Source: JAJISG01 sp964347345 (GTDB lineage: Archaea; Thermoplasmatota; Thermoplasmata; RBG-16-68-12; JAJISG01). From it: a DNA stretch of 64,000 nt. The position numbers and the translations under genes were made by a program. Under the pieces are notes generated by a model. It made no database searches, had not been told where the DNA came from, and was given only the letters and a program-made list of their open reading frames with translations. Of the stretch, positions 28,015 to 36,231 are shown in pieces (positions within the stretch are counted from its first letter, which is position 1; the number at the start of each line of letters is the position of its first letter). The DNA lies in NCBI GenBank assembly GCA_964347345.1, contig CAYFYB010000004.1:1-64000 (forward strand), given 5' to 3'.

Positions 28015-28568
28015 ATGAAGACCGCCACCACGAAGACCAAGAATACGATGCCCAACAGGTCTCCGGCCGTCGTCACGACCGGTGTCACGAAGTTGTCCGG
28101 GTCCAATCCCTTGGCGAAGGAGAGGAGGGCCACCGTCAGGGTTACAAGGATGAGAACCCCGGCGAGCATCAGGCCGCTGGACAGCATGATGAAGAGGAGC
28201 ACCTCCAGTCCGAAGGGCGGGACTACTCCGACAAGATAAGTGATACCGTATATGAACGTTGCCAGAAGGGCGAAGGTGATGATGTAGAGGAAGAGGGCAT
28301 CCCTGGCGTTCCTCAACAATCCCCTATCCCACGGACTGACGGTTATGGTGCCGGTATAAAGGCCCGAGGTAAGACGGGCGCCCAGGACGGTCCCCACGTT
28401 GCCGCCGATTCCGTTCACGACGGGCACCAAGATTAGAAGGAAGGGGATGGAGAGGAAGGTGGCGGCCGCCTGATTGAGCACGTGGCCTGCGACGAGCTCT
28501 ACGCCCAGGAGAAAGGACAGGGCCGGGATGCTCTCCCCAATGGTCCTTCGGTAGTTGTAGAAGGTCAC
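28011..28568 (-). CDS. MgtE/SLC41-type divalent cation transporter half, second subunit
   Basis: 185 residues, five predicted transmembrane helices. GTG start at 28568 with GGAGGGG just upstream, inside the end of the first mgtE half (GTGA overlap). The frame continues further upstream, but that part is only the first gene read out of phase. The MgtE transmembrane signature is present: PVVNGIGGNVGTVLGARLTSGL (about 50-71) and KGLDPDNFVTPVVTTAGDLLG (about 152-172), whose aspartates line the Mg2+ path in bacterial MgtE. No N-terminal MgtE or CBS regulatory domain is present; regulation may come from the PhoU-RCK_C proteins downstream. Confidence 0.88.
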   Translation of the reverse strand: MTFYNYRRTIGESIPALSFLLGVELVAGHVLNQAAATFLSIPFLLILVPVVNGIGGNVGTVLGARLTSGLYTGTITVSPWDRGLLRNARDALFLYIITFALLATFIYGITYLVGVVPPFGLEVLLFIMLSSGLMLAGVLILVTLTVALLSFAKGLDPDNFVTPVVTTAGDLLGIVFLVFVVAVFI

Positions 28569-29122
28569 GAAATCCCCTCCATGGCAGAGGAGACCAGCAG
28601 GAGGAGTAGAATGGTGATCATATCGCCCACCGTCGCCAGCGATGGCGTGGTGACGTTGTCCGGATCCAGTCCCCACGTGAAGGCGATGAGGATGATGCCA
28701 AAGGTTATGCCTATCTGAATCACGCCCGCCGCGGTCCCGGCCACTGTTGCTATCAGGACCAGCTTCAGCAGGCCAGCTGATCCCAGGCCAAGGAGAAGGG
28801 AGGTGACGTGACTCAGAGCCCCAACTAGGAGGGAGAGGACCACGCTAAGGATGAAGGCTGCCAGGACATTCTGCCAAGCTTCCGGATTCAGGAGGTTCCC
28901 CTTCCCCATGAGGCCCATATGGATGGCAGAGCCCAGGCGGGAACCCATGGCCCCACTGATTCCTCCCCTGAGGGCGATGAGCGCCGGAACCATTACCAGC
29001 AGGCCCGGAGTTTTATAGAGAACGTCCTTCATTTGCTGCAGAAGAAGGCCGGCCGTCACGAGGCCTAGACCGGCCAGGAAGAGGACCGGCAGGGTTTCCC
29101 TGTATACCGACGGAAGGGGCAC
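28565..29122 (-). CDS. MgtE/SLC41-type divalent cation transporter half, first subunit
   Basis: 185 residues from GTG 29122, exactly the length of its downstream partner. Five transmembrane helices with PALIALRGGISGAMGSRLGSAIH (about 44-66) and GLDPDNVTTPSLATVGD (about 150-166), the conserved DPDNxxTP segment of the MgtE channel. Two such halves would make a heterodimer equal to the bacterial homodimeric pore or to a eukaryotic SLC41 fusion. A TATA box at 29141-29150 starts the operon, so the transcript is leaderless. Confidence 0.88.
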   Translation of the reverse strand: MPLPSVYRETLPVLFLAGLGLVTAGLLLQQMKDVLYKTPGLLVMVPALIALRGGISGAMGSRLGSAIHMGLMGKGNLLNPEAWQNVLAAFILSVVLSLLVGALSHVTSLLLGLGSAGLLKLVLIATVAGTAAGVIQIGITFGIILIAFTWGLDPDNVTTPSLATVGDMITILLLLLVSSAMEGIS

Positions 29123-29140
29123 CGGTTGGGAAATGCGGAA

Positions 29141-29150
29141 GGATAAATAG
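29141..29150 (-). promoter_or_regulatory. TATA box of the mgtE-PhoU operon
   Basis: Minus-strand CTATTTATCC sits 19-28 bases before the GTG at 29122, in the 32-base gap after the diacylglycerol-kinase-like gene, so the ion operon has its own promoter. Confidence 0.6.
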
Positions 29151-29154
29151 GTGT

Positions 29155-30066
29155 TTACAGAGACAGGACTCGAACGGGCAGAAGGCGGTGAAGGATCGTG
29201 ACGTCCATGGGAAGCCTTCCCACCAACTCCCCATCCATCTCTACCAGCACCTCTTCCTCCGACTCAGCGCGAATTGACCTTCCCCTCAGGTAGCTCACCT
29301 TTGGATGAGCTACGTGCTCCCCCCTTCTAAGCTTGCCCAGGTTCCTCACGACCTCGCCAAATCGGAAGTCACCAAACAGGACGATGTCAAACAATCCGTC
29401 GTCTAGCTGCGCCTGAGGGGCCGGGTTGAGCCCGCTGCCGTAGTAGCGCCCGTTGGCCACGATGACACTGTTCGTGGGACCCTCAGCGACCTCCTTCCCA
29501 TCCACCTCCACACTCACCAGCTCATTCTTGTAGGCGGGGAGGGTGGTGACGATGGCCCACATGAAGGCAGCGCGGCCGCCGAAGAGCTTGGAACTCCTGT
29601 TGACTTTGTCTACGACCACACCCCCAAACCCGGCCTCCAGGATGTTGGCGAAGTAGCGGGTTTCCCACTCCCCCTCCAGGTTTCGATAGCTAGCCTTTCC
29701 GATGTCGACTTTTTGGAAGGTTGCGGAGGCAAGGATCTCCTCGGAGTGCTCGAGACCAGCGGGCAACCGCAAGGTCTTGGCGTAGTCGCACCCGCTACCT
29801 ACGGGAAGGATGGTTAGCTTTGACTCCTGTCGGACCAACCTGTCTTCTTCGACAAAGCCATTGACCCCTTCGTTGACGATTCCGTCCCCTCCGACCAGAA
29901 CCAGATCGTCCTCCCCTTCTCTGAGGGCCGCCCTCACGATCTCCACGGCCGACCCGCGCGCTTCCGTGTAGGTCACCTGCATCTCTTCCAGCCTCGAACG
30001 GAGGCGCTTTTCCACCGATGGCCACTGGCGTCTTACCCTGCCACCTGCTGCCACTGGATTCACCAC
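29155..30066 (-). CDS. Diacylglycerol kinase-like lipid kinase
   Basis: 303 residues. The DAGK catalytic domain is clear: N-terminal VNPVAAGG (2-9), the nucleotide loop LVGGDGIVNEGVNGF near 58-72 (GGDGT in most relatives, here GGDGI), and GSGCDYAKTLRLP (about 92-104). The C-terminal beta domain has NGRYYGSGLNPAPQAQLDDGLFDIVLFG (about 200-227). Such enzymes phosphorylate lipid alcohols, sphingoid bases or related polyprenoid substrates; which one is unknown here. The start is a GTG at 30066 (GTG GTG AAT), 10 bases after the glpD-like stop. A CTG two codons upstream is possible. It ends a three-gene run with the AGPS-like and GlpD-like genes. Confidence 0.87.
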   Translation of the reverse strand: MVNPVAAGGRVRRQWPSVEKRLRSRLEEMQVTYTEARGSAVEIVRAALREGEDDLVLVGGDGIVNEGVNGFVEEDRLVRQESKLTILPVGSGCDYAKTLRLPAGLEHSEEILASATFQKVDIGKASYRNLEGEWETRYFANILEAGFGGVVVDKVNRSSKLFGGRAAFMWAIVTTLPAYKNELVSVEVDGKEVAEGPTNSVIVANGRYYGSGLNPAPQAQLDDGLFDIVLFGDFRFGEVVRNLGKLRRGEHVAHPKVSYLRGRSIRAESEEEVLVEMDGELVGRLPMDVTILHRLLPVRVLSL

Positions 30067-30076
30067 GAACAGCGTG

Positions 30077-31717
30077 TCAACCCCCCCACCGGAAAGCCTC
30101 CACTTCAGCCACTATCTTCTCGTAATCACTGATCTCCTGGTCAATGCGCTCCTTCCCCCATCCCAAGGACTTGGCCATCAGGCTCGCCACCTCCTTCGCC
30201 ACGCTCAGGCCGTGACCAGCGTCCTCATAGACGAGTCCGGTCCTTCTGACTAGGACGTCCTGCAGTCTGAGGGCCAGCTCTTGCTCCACCGCAAAGACAA
30301 CGTCGGCGTAGATGTAGGGTAGCTCAGGTACAATCCTTTGTCTCAGATTGCCCTCCTCGAGGTATGTCCGGAGGCGGTGGCAGTCCCTCCCATAGGAAGC
30401 GACGAGTCGGTCCACTATTTGGGGATCAAGCCCGCCCATTCCCGAGACGCTCTCCCTAAGCACCTCGAGTTCGGCATCGGTCATCCTAAGATCCCGGAAG
30501 CCCAGACCCTCGGACCGGAGCCGGTTGGCTCGTCCAACCATTCTCATCGCTTTCTTCACGGCTTTCCGAGCGGCCCTTCGGTAGGTGGTGAGCTTACCTC
30601 CGAGGATGGATATGAGGCCGGGAGCGTCCTCAACAACCTTGAAATCCCTGGTGACCTCCGACTCTGGGACTCCGTACTGCGCCAGCAAGGGCCTAAGCCC
30701 TGCATAGGAGCTTACCACGTCTTCGAAGGCGAGATGCGCCCCGGGGAAGGTGTGGTTCACGGTATCCAGCAGATAACCCACATCCTCAGCCTCGGCCCTG
30801 ACCTCGTCGGGATTTCCCCGGAAGTCAGTGTCTGTGGTCCCGACTAAGGTAAGGTCGCGCCAGGGCAGGGCGAAGACGACACGTTCGTCGAGGGGCGATC
30901 TCATGACAATAGCGTGCCTGGGACCCATATTCGACCTAGGGAGGAAAACGTGGATTCCCTTCGTGGGTCTTAACCGATTCCTGCCCGACGGGAGCATAAG
31001 CCTGAGGTCGTCACTCCAAGGTCCCGTGGCGTTTATGACGACCCTGCCCCGTGCCTCATGAGTCTCGTCTCGGAGCACGTCTCTGAATTGGACACCCTGA
31101 ACTCTGCCATCCTCTCGTATCAATCCCTCCACCTTGGCGTATGTCAGGATGTGGGCCCCGGCGCGGAAGGCCAAGGTGCCGTTGAGGAGGACTAGCCGAG
31201 CGTCGTCGACAAAGCAGTCGTAGTACAGGGCGCCTCCCCGAAGGCCCTGGGTTCTAAGGTTAGGTTCCAGGGCCATCACCTCCTTCGGACCTAGCCTGCG
31301 GTGCCTTTTCACGTTGCTGAAGCCCGACAGGAGATCGTAGAGCCAGAGTCCGAAAAGGGTTGCCAGGGGACCCTCTCCCACACCCTCGTAGAAGGGTATG
31401 AGGAAGGCGAGGGGCCGAACGAGGTGGGGGTAGTTCGTCCTCAGCCAGTAACGCTCCCTGGTGCCCTGGTGGACCATTTTCATCTTTCCGTACTTTAGGT
31501 AGCGCAGCCCTCCGTGGATGAGGCGGGAGGTTTTGCCACTGGTCCCGCTACCTAGGTCTCCCTTCTCCAGCAGGAGGACCCTGTATCCGATGGCCGAAGC
31601 CTCGTGAGAGACCGCGCATCCTGTTATGCCTCCGCCCACGACTATTAGGTCATACGCTGCACCCAGGCCACGCAGGATTTCCTCTCGTGTCCTCCAGCTG
31701 GGGCCACCCTCCTTCAA
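30077..31717 (-). CDS. glpD: FAD-dependent glycerol-3-phosphate dehydrogenase
   Basis: 546 residues of the GlpA/GlpD family, which oxidise sn-glycerol 3-phosphate to dihydroxyacetone phosphate with electrons passed to quinone or another carrier. FAD-binding IVVGGGITGCAVSHEA is at about 25-40. The family signatures GTSGKTSRLIHGGLRYL (about 58-74), TKGIHVFLP (about 245-253) and FALPWRDLTLVGTTDTDF (about 280-297) follow, with the C-terminal DAO_C domain from about 395 on. The ATG overlaps the AGPS-like stop (ATGA). No glycerol kinase or GlpB/GlpC is nearby. Confidence 0.9.
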   Translation of the reverse strand: MKEGGPSWRTREEILRGLGAAYDLIVVGGGITGCAVSHEASAIGYRVLLLEKGDLGSGTSGKTSRLIHGGLRYLKYGKMKMVHQGTRERYWLRTNYPHLVRPLAFLIPFYEGVGEGPLATLFGLWLYDLLSGFSNVKRHRRLGPKEVMALEPNLRTQGLRGGALYYDCFVDDARLVLLNGTLAFRAGAHILTYAKVEGLIREDGRVQGVQFRDVLRDETHEARGRVVINATGPWSDDLRLMLPSGRNRLRPTKGIHVFLPRSNMGPRHAIVMRSPLDERVVFALPWRDLTLVGTTDTDFRGNPDEVRAEAEDVGYLLDTVNHTFPGAHLAFEDVVSSYAGLRPLLAQYGVPESEVTRDFKVVEDAPGLISILGGKLTTYRRAARKAVKKAMRMVGRANRLRSEGLGFRDLRMTDAELEVLRESVSGMGGLDPQIVDRLVASYGRDCHRLRTYLEEGNLRQRIVPELPYIYADVVFAVEQELALRLQDVLVRRTGLVYEDAGHGLSVAKEVASLMAKSLGWGKERIDQEISDYEKIVAEVEAFRWGG

Positions 31718-33297
31718 GCCCCTTCCTCCAGCAGTTTTCCTGGGTTCATTATCCCCTCGGGGTCCACCGCGGCCTTTAGGGCCCGCAGAGCGCGAAGGCC
31801 AATCTCACCATGTTCCCTCCTGAGCCAGCGAGCGTGGTCGATGCCTATCCCGTGGTGGTGGCTCAGGGTTCCCCGCTGGAGGATGGCCTCCGTGGCGGCC
31901 TCCTTGAGTTCCTGCCACTGCTCCATCTCCCGGCCCGGGAGCTGAGGCGACAGGATAGTGAAGTAGAGGGAGGCCCCGTCAAGGTAGGCGTGGGAGAGGT
32001 GGCAGAGAACGAGTCCCTCGATGCGGTTCCTACTGAAGACCTCCACCAAGGCGTCGTCTACGGCCGTGTATAGGTCCTGGAGGTCGGACCAGTTGGCGGC
32101 GGTTTCCAAGGTCTCCACGAGGAGGCCTCGATCCAGGAGGTCATCCCTGAGGTAGGGTGCCCTGTAGTACTCCTCCTCCCACAGCTCAGCAGTCTCGGAA
32201 CCAATATCCACGGCGTCCGCTTTGACCCAGTGGCTGACGGCCTTCCGCATGCTCGCCTCTACTTCCCTCTTATCACCATGAAACTCCAGCAGAACGAGGG
32301 CCGGGACGTCCTCCGCTTCGAGGCCCGCCAGGGCCAAGATCATGGACGCCTCATCCTCGTCGGCGATGCGTATCATGGCGGGGACAATGCCGCCCTGGAC
32401 CATTTGGCGGCAGATGTCAAGGGCCCTCGGAAAATCCGGGAAGAGTAGGACGCGGCTCTCCTTCGCCACAGGCCTCTTGTGGACCCGAAGCACAGCCTCC
32501 ACGATGAATCCGAGGGAACCCTCCGAGCCAATGATCATCTCCTTAAGCTCCGGGCCGGTGGAGCGGGCTGGAACACTCCTCGTCTCGATCTCCCCCCTAG
32601 GTGTCACCAGCCTGACCGCCTGAACCATGTCCTCAATTCCTCCGAAGCGACCCGAGAGGTGACCGGAGGAACGAGTGGCAATCCAACCACCTAGGGAGGA
32701 GAAGTGGAAGGACTGGGGGTAGTGGCCGAGGGTGAGACCGCGGCTATGCAACGCCTCCTCCATCTCAGGCCCCCGGATCCCAGCCTCCGCGACGACGAGC
32801 ATGGAGGTCTCGTCGACCTCCTTCACTCTGTTCAGGCGTCGGAGGTCGACAGTAACCACGGCCTTGTGCCTGCCTTTCCACGCCTTGAGGCCTCCCAGGA
32901 CGGAGGTCCCACCTCCGAAGGGGACGAGGGAGACTCCCCGGTCAGTAGCCCACTCCACGAGGCCTTTCACCTCCTTCACGCTGGAGGGAAAGGCCACGGC
33001 GTCAGTAACTACCAGGGGCAGTCCGACCCGGAGGCCTAGAAGGTCCAGATAGCTCTTTCCCAAAGAATGAACAACCCTCTCCTCACCGTCGACGTTGACC
33101 GCGGTGATGTTCCTCAGAGCCTCGATCTCCCCAGCACTGAGCTCGCTGGGAGAGGGTGACGGCAAGGTAGGTGGACCCCGTGCCTCTCGAACCTCTATGC
33201 CTCGGTCCCGCAGTAGGTTGAGGACCCGGTCAAGTCTGTTGCGGGGGTACCGCTCACCCGGCAGGCCCCATCCCCAGGGCTTGCTACCCCGCTCCAT
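31714..33297 (-). CDS. Alkyldihydroxyacetonephosphate synthase-like FAD oxidase
   Basis: 527 residues. Start at ATG 33297 because a minus-strand TATA-like ATCTATTCTA (33321-33330) is 24-33 bases upstream. VAO/PCMH-fold flavoprotein: N terminal KPWGWG, FAD loop PFGGGTSVLGGL (about 145-156), GHYPQSF (about 210), ATRSSGHLSGRFGGIEDMV (about 227-245), GSEGSLGFI (about 282), CHLSHAYLDGASLYF (about 440) and the HHHGIGIDHARWL triad (about 488). These are the marks of AGPS, which swaps the acyl chain of acyl-DHAP for an alcohol to make ether lipids in eukaryotes and bacteria. A D-lactate/glycolate-type oxidase remains possible. Operon with glpD-like and DAGK-like genes. Confidence 0.85.
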   Translation of the reverse strand: MERGSKPWGWGLPGERYPRNRLDRVLNLLRDRGIEVREARGPPTLPSPSPSELSAGEIEALRNITAVNVDGEERVVHSLGKSYLDLLGLRVGLPLVVTDAVAFPSSVKEVKGLVEWATDRGVSLVPFGGGTSVLGGLKAWKGRHKAVVTVDLRRLNRVKEVDETSMLVVAEAGIRGPEMEEALHSRGLTLGHYPQSFHFSSLGGWIATRSSGHLSGRFGGIEDMVQAVRLVTPRGEIETRSVPARSTGPELKEMIIGSEGSLGFIVEAVLRVHKRPVAKESRVLLFPDFPRALDICRQMVQGGIVPAMIRIADEDEASMILALAGLEAEDVPALVLLEFHGDKREVEASMRKAVSHWVKADAVDIGSETAELWEEEYYRAPYLRDDLLDRGLLVETLETAANWSDLQDLYTAVDDALVEVFSRNRIEGLVLCHLSHAYLDGASLYFTILSPQLPGREMEQWQELKEAATEAILQRGTLSHHHGIGIDHARWLRREHGEIGLRALRALKAAVDPEGIMNPGKLLEEGA

Positions 33298-33320
33298 GTG
33301 GGAGGCCAACGCGACACTGG

Positions 33321-33357
33321 TAGAATAGATTTCGTCTTCTCCCGGGGAGCTTTAATA
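33321..33357. promoter_or_regulatory. Divergent promoters of the AGPS-like and purP genes
   Basis: Two back-to-back TATA boxes: ATCTATTCTA on the minus strand (33321-33330) and TTTAATAC on the plus strand (33351-33358). Each fits a leaderless or short-leader start (33297 and 33387). Confidence 0.55.
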
Positions 33358-33386
33358 CCGACGGCGAGATGCCACCGAGAGGGCTC

Positions 33387-34541
33387 ATGATAGTGAGAGA
33401 CCAGGTTATCGGGGTGCTGGAGGGTTACGGCGATGACGTCATGGTGGGCGTCCTTGCCTCTCACTCTGCCCTGGATGTATGCGATGGGGCAGTGGAGGAG
33501 GGGTTCAGGACCCTGGCACTCTGTCAGGCCGGGAGGGAGGAACCCTATGCCCGCTATTTCAGAGCCGTCCGGGACAGGGATGGAAAGGCCCTGAGGGGGG
33601 TCGTCGACGAGGCCCTGGTCCTCAAGTCTTTCAAGGAGGCCATCTCGAAGGAAGTCCAGGAGAGGCTGCGTCGCGAGAACGTCCTCTTCGTCCCCAACAG
33701 GTCCTTCGTCTCCTATGTGGGCCTGGAGGAGGTGGAGGACGAGTTTCTCCTGCCACTGGTGGGCAGTCGGAACCTTCTGAGGACGGAGGAGAGGACCGAG
33801 GAGAAGGGCTACTACTGGATACTGGAGGAGGCGGGACTGCCCTACCCACGTCGCTTCAAGACACCCGAGGAGATCGACTCTCTCGCCATCGTAAAGCTGC
33901 CCCACAAGGTGAAGAGACTCGAGAGGGGCTTCTTCACGGCGGCCAGCTATGAGGAATACAAGGAGAAGTCCAAGAGGCTGCTGGAGCACGGGGTGATCAC
34001 CCGCGACGACCTGGCAGTGGCCAGGATGGAGAAGTACATCCTGGGCCCGGTCTTCAACTTCGACTTCTTCTACTCGCCCCTTCAGGATGGAGGGGAGAGA
34101 CTGGAGCTTCTGGGTATCGACTGGCGCTTCGAGACATCCCTCGACGGTCACGTTAGGCTGCCAGCGGATCAGCAGCTAACCCTCGTCGGGGATGAGAGGG
34201 ACCCGGAGTACGTCGTCTGTGGCCACAACTCCGCCACCCTCAGGGAGTCCCTTCTCAGCAGGGTCTTCCCCCTGGCGGAGAAGTACGTGAAGGCGACGCG
34301 GGAGCACTTCCCGCCGGGCATGATCGGACCCTTCACCCTGCAGACCTGCGTTGACAAGGACATGGACTTCTTCATCTACGACGTCTCACCACGCATCGGA
34401 GGAGGAACCAACGTCCACATGTCCGTGGGACATCCCTACGGGAACACCCTCTGGAGGTGCAGGATGAGCACTGGGAGGAGGGTGGCCCTGGAGATCAGAA
34501 GAGCGGTGGAAAGGGACGAGCTGGAGAAGATAGTCACTTGA
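33387..34541 (+). CDS. purP: PurP, FAICAR synthetase (archaeal purine synthesis)
   Basis: 384-residue ATP-grasp enzyme. Archaeal PurP makes FAICAR from AICAR with formate and ATP, replacing PurH transformylase. Visible: N-terminal VGVLASHSALDVCDGA, SFVSYVGLE (about 108), central ATP-grasp IVKLPHKVKRLERGFFTA (about 172-189), and the C-terminal DVSPRIGGGTNVHM with GHPYGN (about 335-353). The more upstream ATG (33369) is too near the TATA box at 33351-33358; 33387 lies about 30 bases after it. PurP paralogues of unproven function exist in archaea, so the exact reaction is somewhat less sure than the family. Confidence 0.88.
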   Translation: MIVRDQVIGVLEGYGDDVMVGVLASHSALDVCDGAVEEGFRTLALCQAGREEPYARYFRAVRDRDGKALRGVVDEALVLKSFKEAISKEVQERLRRENVLFVPNRSFVSYVGLEEVEDEFLLPLVGSRNLLRTEERTEEKGYYWILEEAGLPYPRRFKTPEEIDSLAIVKLPHKVKRLERGFFTAASYEEYKEKSKRLLEHGVITRDDLAVARMEKYILGPVFNFDFFYSPLQDGGERLELLGIDWRFETSLDGHVRLPADQQLTLVGDERDPEYVVCGHNSATLRESLLSRVFPLAEKYVKATREHFPPGMIGPFTLQTCVDKDMDFFIYDVSPRIGGGTNVHMSVGHPYGNTLWRCRMSTGRRVALEIRRAVERDELEKIVT

Positions 34542-35181
34542 CCTCGGACTCCTCCAGACGGCTGAGGTAGTCGGGCGGCACCTCGTCCGCGATGTACACG
34601 AACTTCCCCGCTTTCTTGAAGACCACACCGTCCTCTCTTGCCCTCTCGGCGTCCACCAGAAGGATGACAGGATTGGCGGTCCTCACCTGCCCAGCCTCGG
34701 TGGCACTCTCCAGGGTGTCGCTGAGGTGGACCCACTGCCGGTCAGAGGGCCTCAGGCCAATCTCCAGCAGGATGCTGCACTCCTCCTCCGTCGTCGGGTA
34801 GTAGAGAACGGAGGGTATGTCCTCCGTGGGAAGGTCCATGTCCAGCTCTATGGAGTGACCGTAGGTGGCCCTCACCTTTCCCTCGTCGAACTGATAACGC
34901 CCCTTGGGGTCTGTCTGCACGATGGCGATGATGTGGTGGGGCTTCAGAAACCTGAACTTCTTATGCCTGATCTGGACAGCCGTTACCAGATCTCGGAGGT
35001 CGACCCATCCGTGTTCATCCATGTCCAGACCGTAGCGACTGGGAAAATGCCTGAGCACTCCGGCCAGCGTCCTCCCCAGGAGGTTCAGCTCCCTCTCGTT
35101 GAGAAGGAACTTGCCTTTGCTGCCACAGTTTGGACAGAGTTCTCCACGATAGAACCCGTGAGACCGACACTCCTGTAACAT
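34534..35181 (-). CDS. kptA: RNA 2'-phosphotransferase KptA/Tpt1
   Basis: 215 residues. The family transfers an internal 2'-phosphate of RNA to NAD+, giving ADP-ribose 1''-2'' cyclic phosphate; in yeast this ends tRNA splicing. The N terminus is a small zinc ribbon (C5, then CPNC at 16-19). The catalytic core begins with LAGVLRHFPSRYGLDMDEHGWVDL (about 39-62), followed by ATYGHSIELD (about 105-114), VHLSDTLESATEAGQVR (about 151-167) and ILLVDAERARE (about 173-183). Convergent with purP, overlapping its 3' end by 8 bases. Its presence fits with the tRNA introns seen here, although archaeal splicing does not need a 2'-phosphotransferase. Confidence 0.92.
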   Translation of the reverse strand: MLQECRSHGFYRGELCPNCGSKGKFLLNERELNLLGRTLAGVLRHFPSRYGLDMDEHGWVDLRDLVTAVQIRHKKFRFLKPHHIIAIVQTDPKGRYQFDEGKVRATYGHSIELDMDLPTEDIPSVLYYPTTEEECSILLEIGLRPSDRQWVHLSDTLESATEAGQVRTANPVILLVDAERAREDGVVFKKAGKFVYIADEVPPDYLSRLEESEVK

Positions 35182-35250
35182 GTGCCCCCCGGCTGCATAT
35201 CAGGCAATGGCGTTAAAGCCTTTCCCATGAGGACTTCGGTCTCGAGGCTG

Positions 35251-36075
35251 CTACAGCGGCTCGATCTCCCTCTCGTGCAATATGGCAAGTCCGGAGGCCT
35301 CGAGCATCCTCTCGATGCGCCTGCGGTCCTCGCCCTTGATGGCCTTGCGGTGCAGGTAGGCCGCCGAGACCTCTGGGGTCTTTTCCAGGGCTTGCAGGAA
35401 GGTCGCTTCCTTCAGGCCGCCCAAGGCGTAGGAGGGGATGAGATGCCCGAAGGAGACCCGCCGGGCCAGGGCGACATCAGTGATTCTTGGCATGTAGTGG
35501 CCCCCGCCAACCCCAAGAGCGACGGGGTTCCTCACGGGTTGAAGCTCCATGAGAACCTCAGCAATGATGCGGGCCGCCTCCTCCTCGGCCCAGGCGGCCT
35601 CGTCGCTCCCCACCTCGATGTAGAAGGCTGGGGTCTCCAAGTAGGGTCCGTGATGGGTGGCCTCAAAGGACACCGAATGCTCCATGGTTGATGCCTTCTC
35701 CTTCAGCAGCCTCAGGGCCTCGGTCATCCAGTGAGGGGCAGTGGGAACGAGCATCTCAGGCTCCCCTCCATATTCGGCCACGTCTCCCAGATTACCGATG
35801 GGGTGGACGGTGAAGCTCCTCATGCCGCTCTCGCTCCTATGCCTGGAGGCGTATGTTACCAGTGTGGGGCGTAGGTCCAAGGTCTCCTCCACCTCCCGGT
35901 CCAGGTGGTCACGGTACAGATGGAAGTCCCGCAACGTGACGAGAACCCTGTCCTCAACCCCAAACATGGGGTTTCCATCGAATCGACCCACCTCCTTCCA
36001 GGGGGCGAGTCGCAAGATCTGTCTGAGGATGTTGGCACTAGCGGGGTCGGCGGAGGAGGTGGCTATTAGCTGCAT
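35251..36075 (-). CDS. dtdA: D-aminoacyl-tRNA deacylase
   Basis: 274 residues of the archaeal/plant GEK1-type deacylase DtdA, which frees tRNA from D-amino acids and needs zinc. Motifs in order: ATSSADPASANI (5-16), FGVEDRVLVT (about 43), ASRHRSESGMRSFTVHPIGN (about 76-95), FEATHHGPYLETPAFYIEVGSDEAAW (about 137-162), and GVGGGHYMPRITD (about 188-200). Full family length. It lies on the same strand as kptA, 69 bases away. Confidence 0.92.
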   Translation of the reverse strand: MQLIATSSADPASANILRQILRLAPWKEVGRFDGNPMFGVEDRVLVTLRDFHLYRDHLDREVEETLDLRPTLVTYASRHRSESGMRSFTVHPIGNLGDVAEYGGEPEMLVPTAPHWMTEALRLLKEKASTMEHSVSFEATHHGPYLETPAFYIEVGSDEAAWAEEEAARIIAEVLMELQPVRNPVALGVGGGHYMPRITDVALARRVSFGHLIPSYALGGLKEATFLQALEKTPEVSAAYLHRKAIKGEDRRRIERMLEASGLAILHEREIEPL

Positions 36076-36231
36076 CGTCGAAGCAATGCCCCGAGACTAG
36101 ATGACCTTTTGCGGCTCTGTGGATGACGACCTCCAGTCGAAGGCGAGTGAAGGGTGCACTATGTAACCTCGATCATCCTTGGATCCGTGCACAGGGAAAG
36201 ATTTCAATAGCATCCCGATTTTACGAGGTGT

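Noticed and set aside
33195..34151. 318-codon open frame on the minus strand opposite purP
   Set aside because: The plus-strand frame encodes clear PurP motifs. The antisense frame has no family resemblance and arises from the G+C-rich codon pattern.
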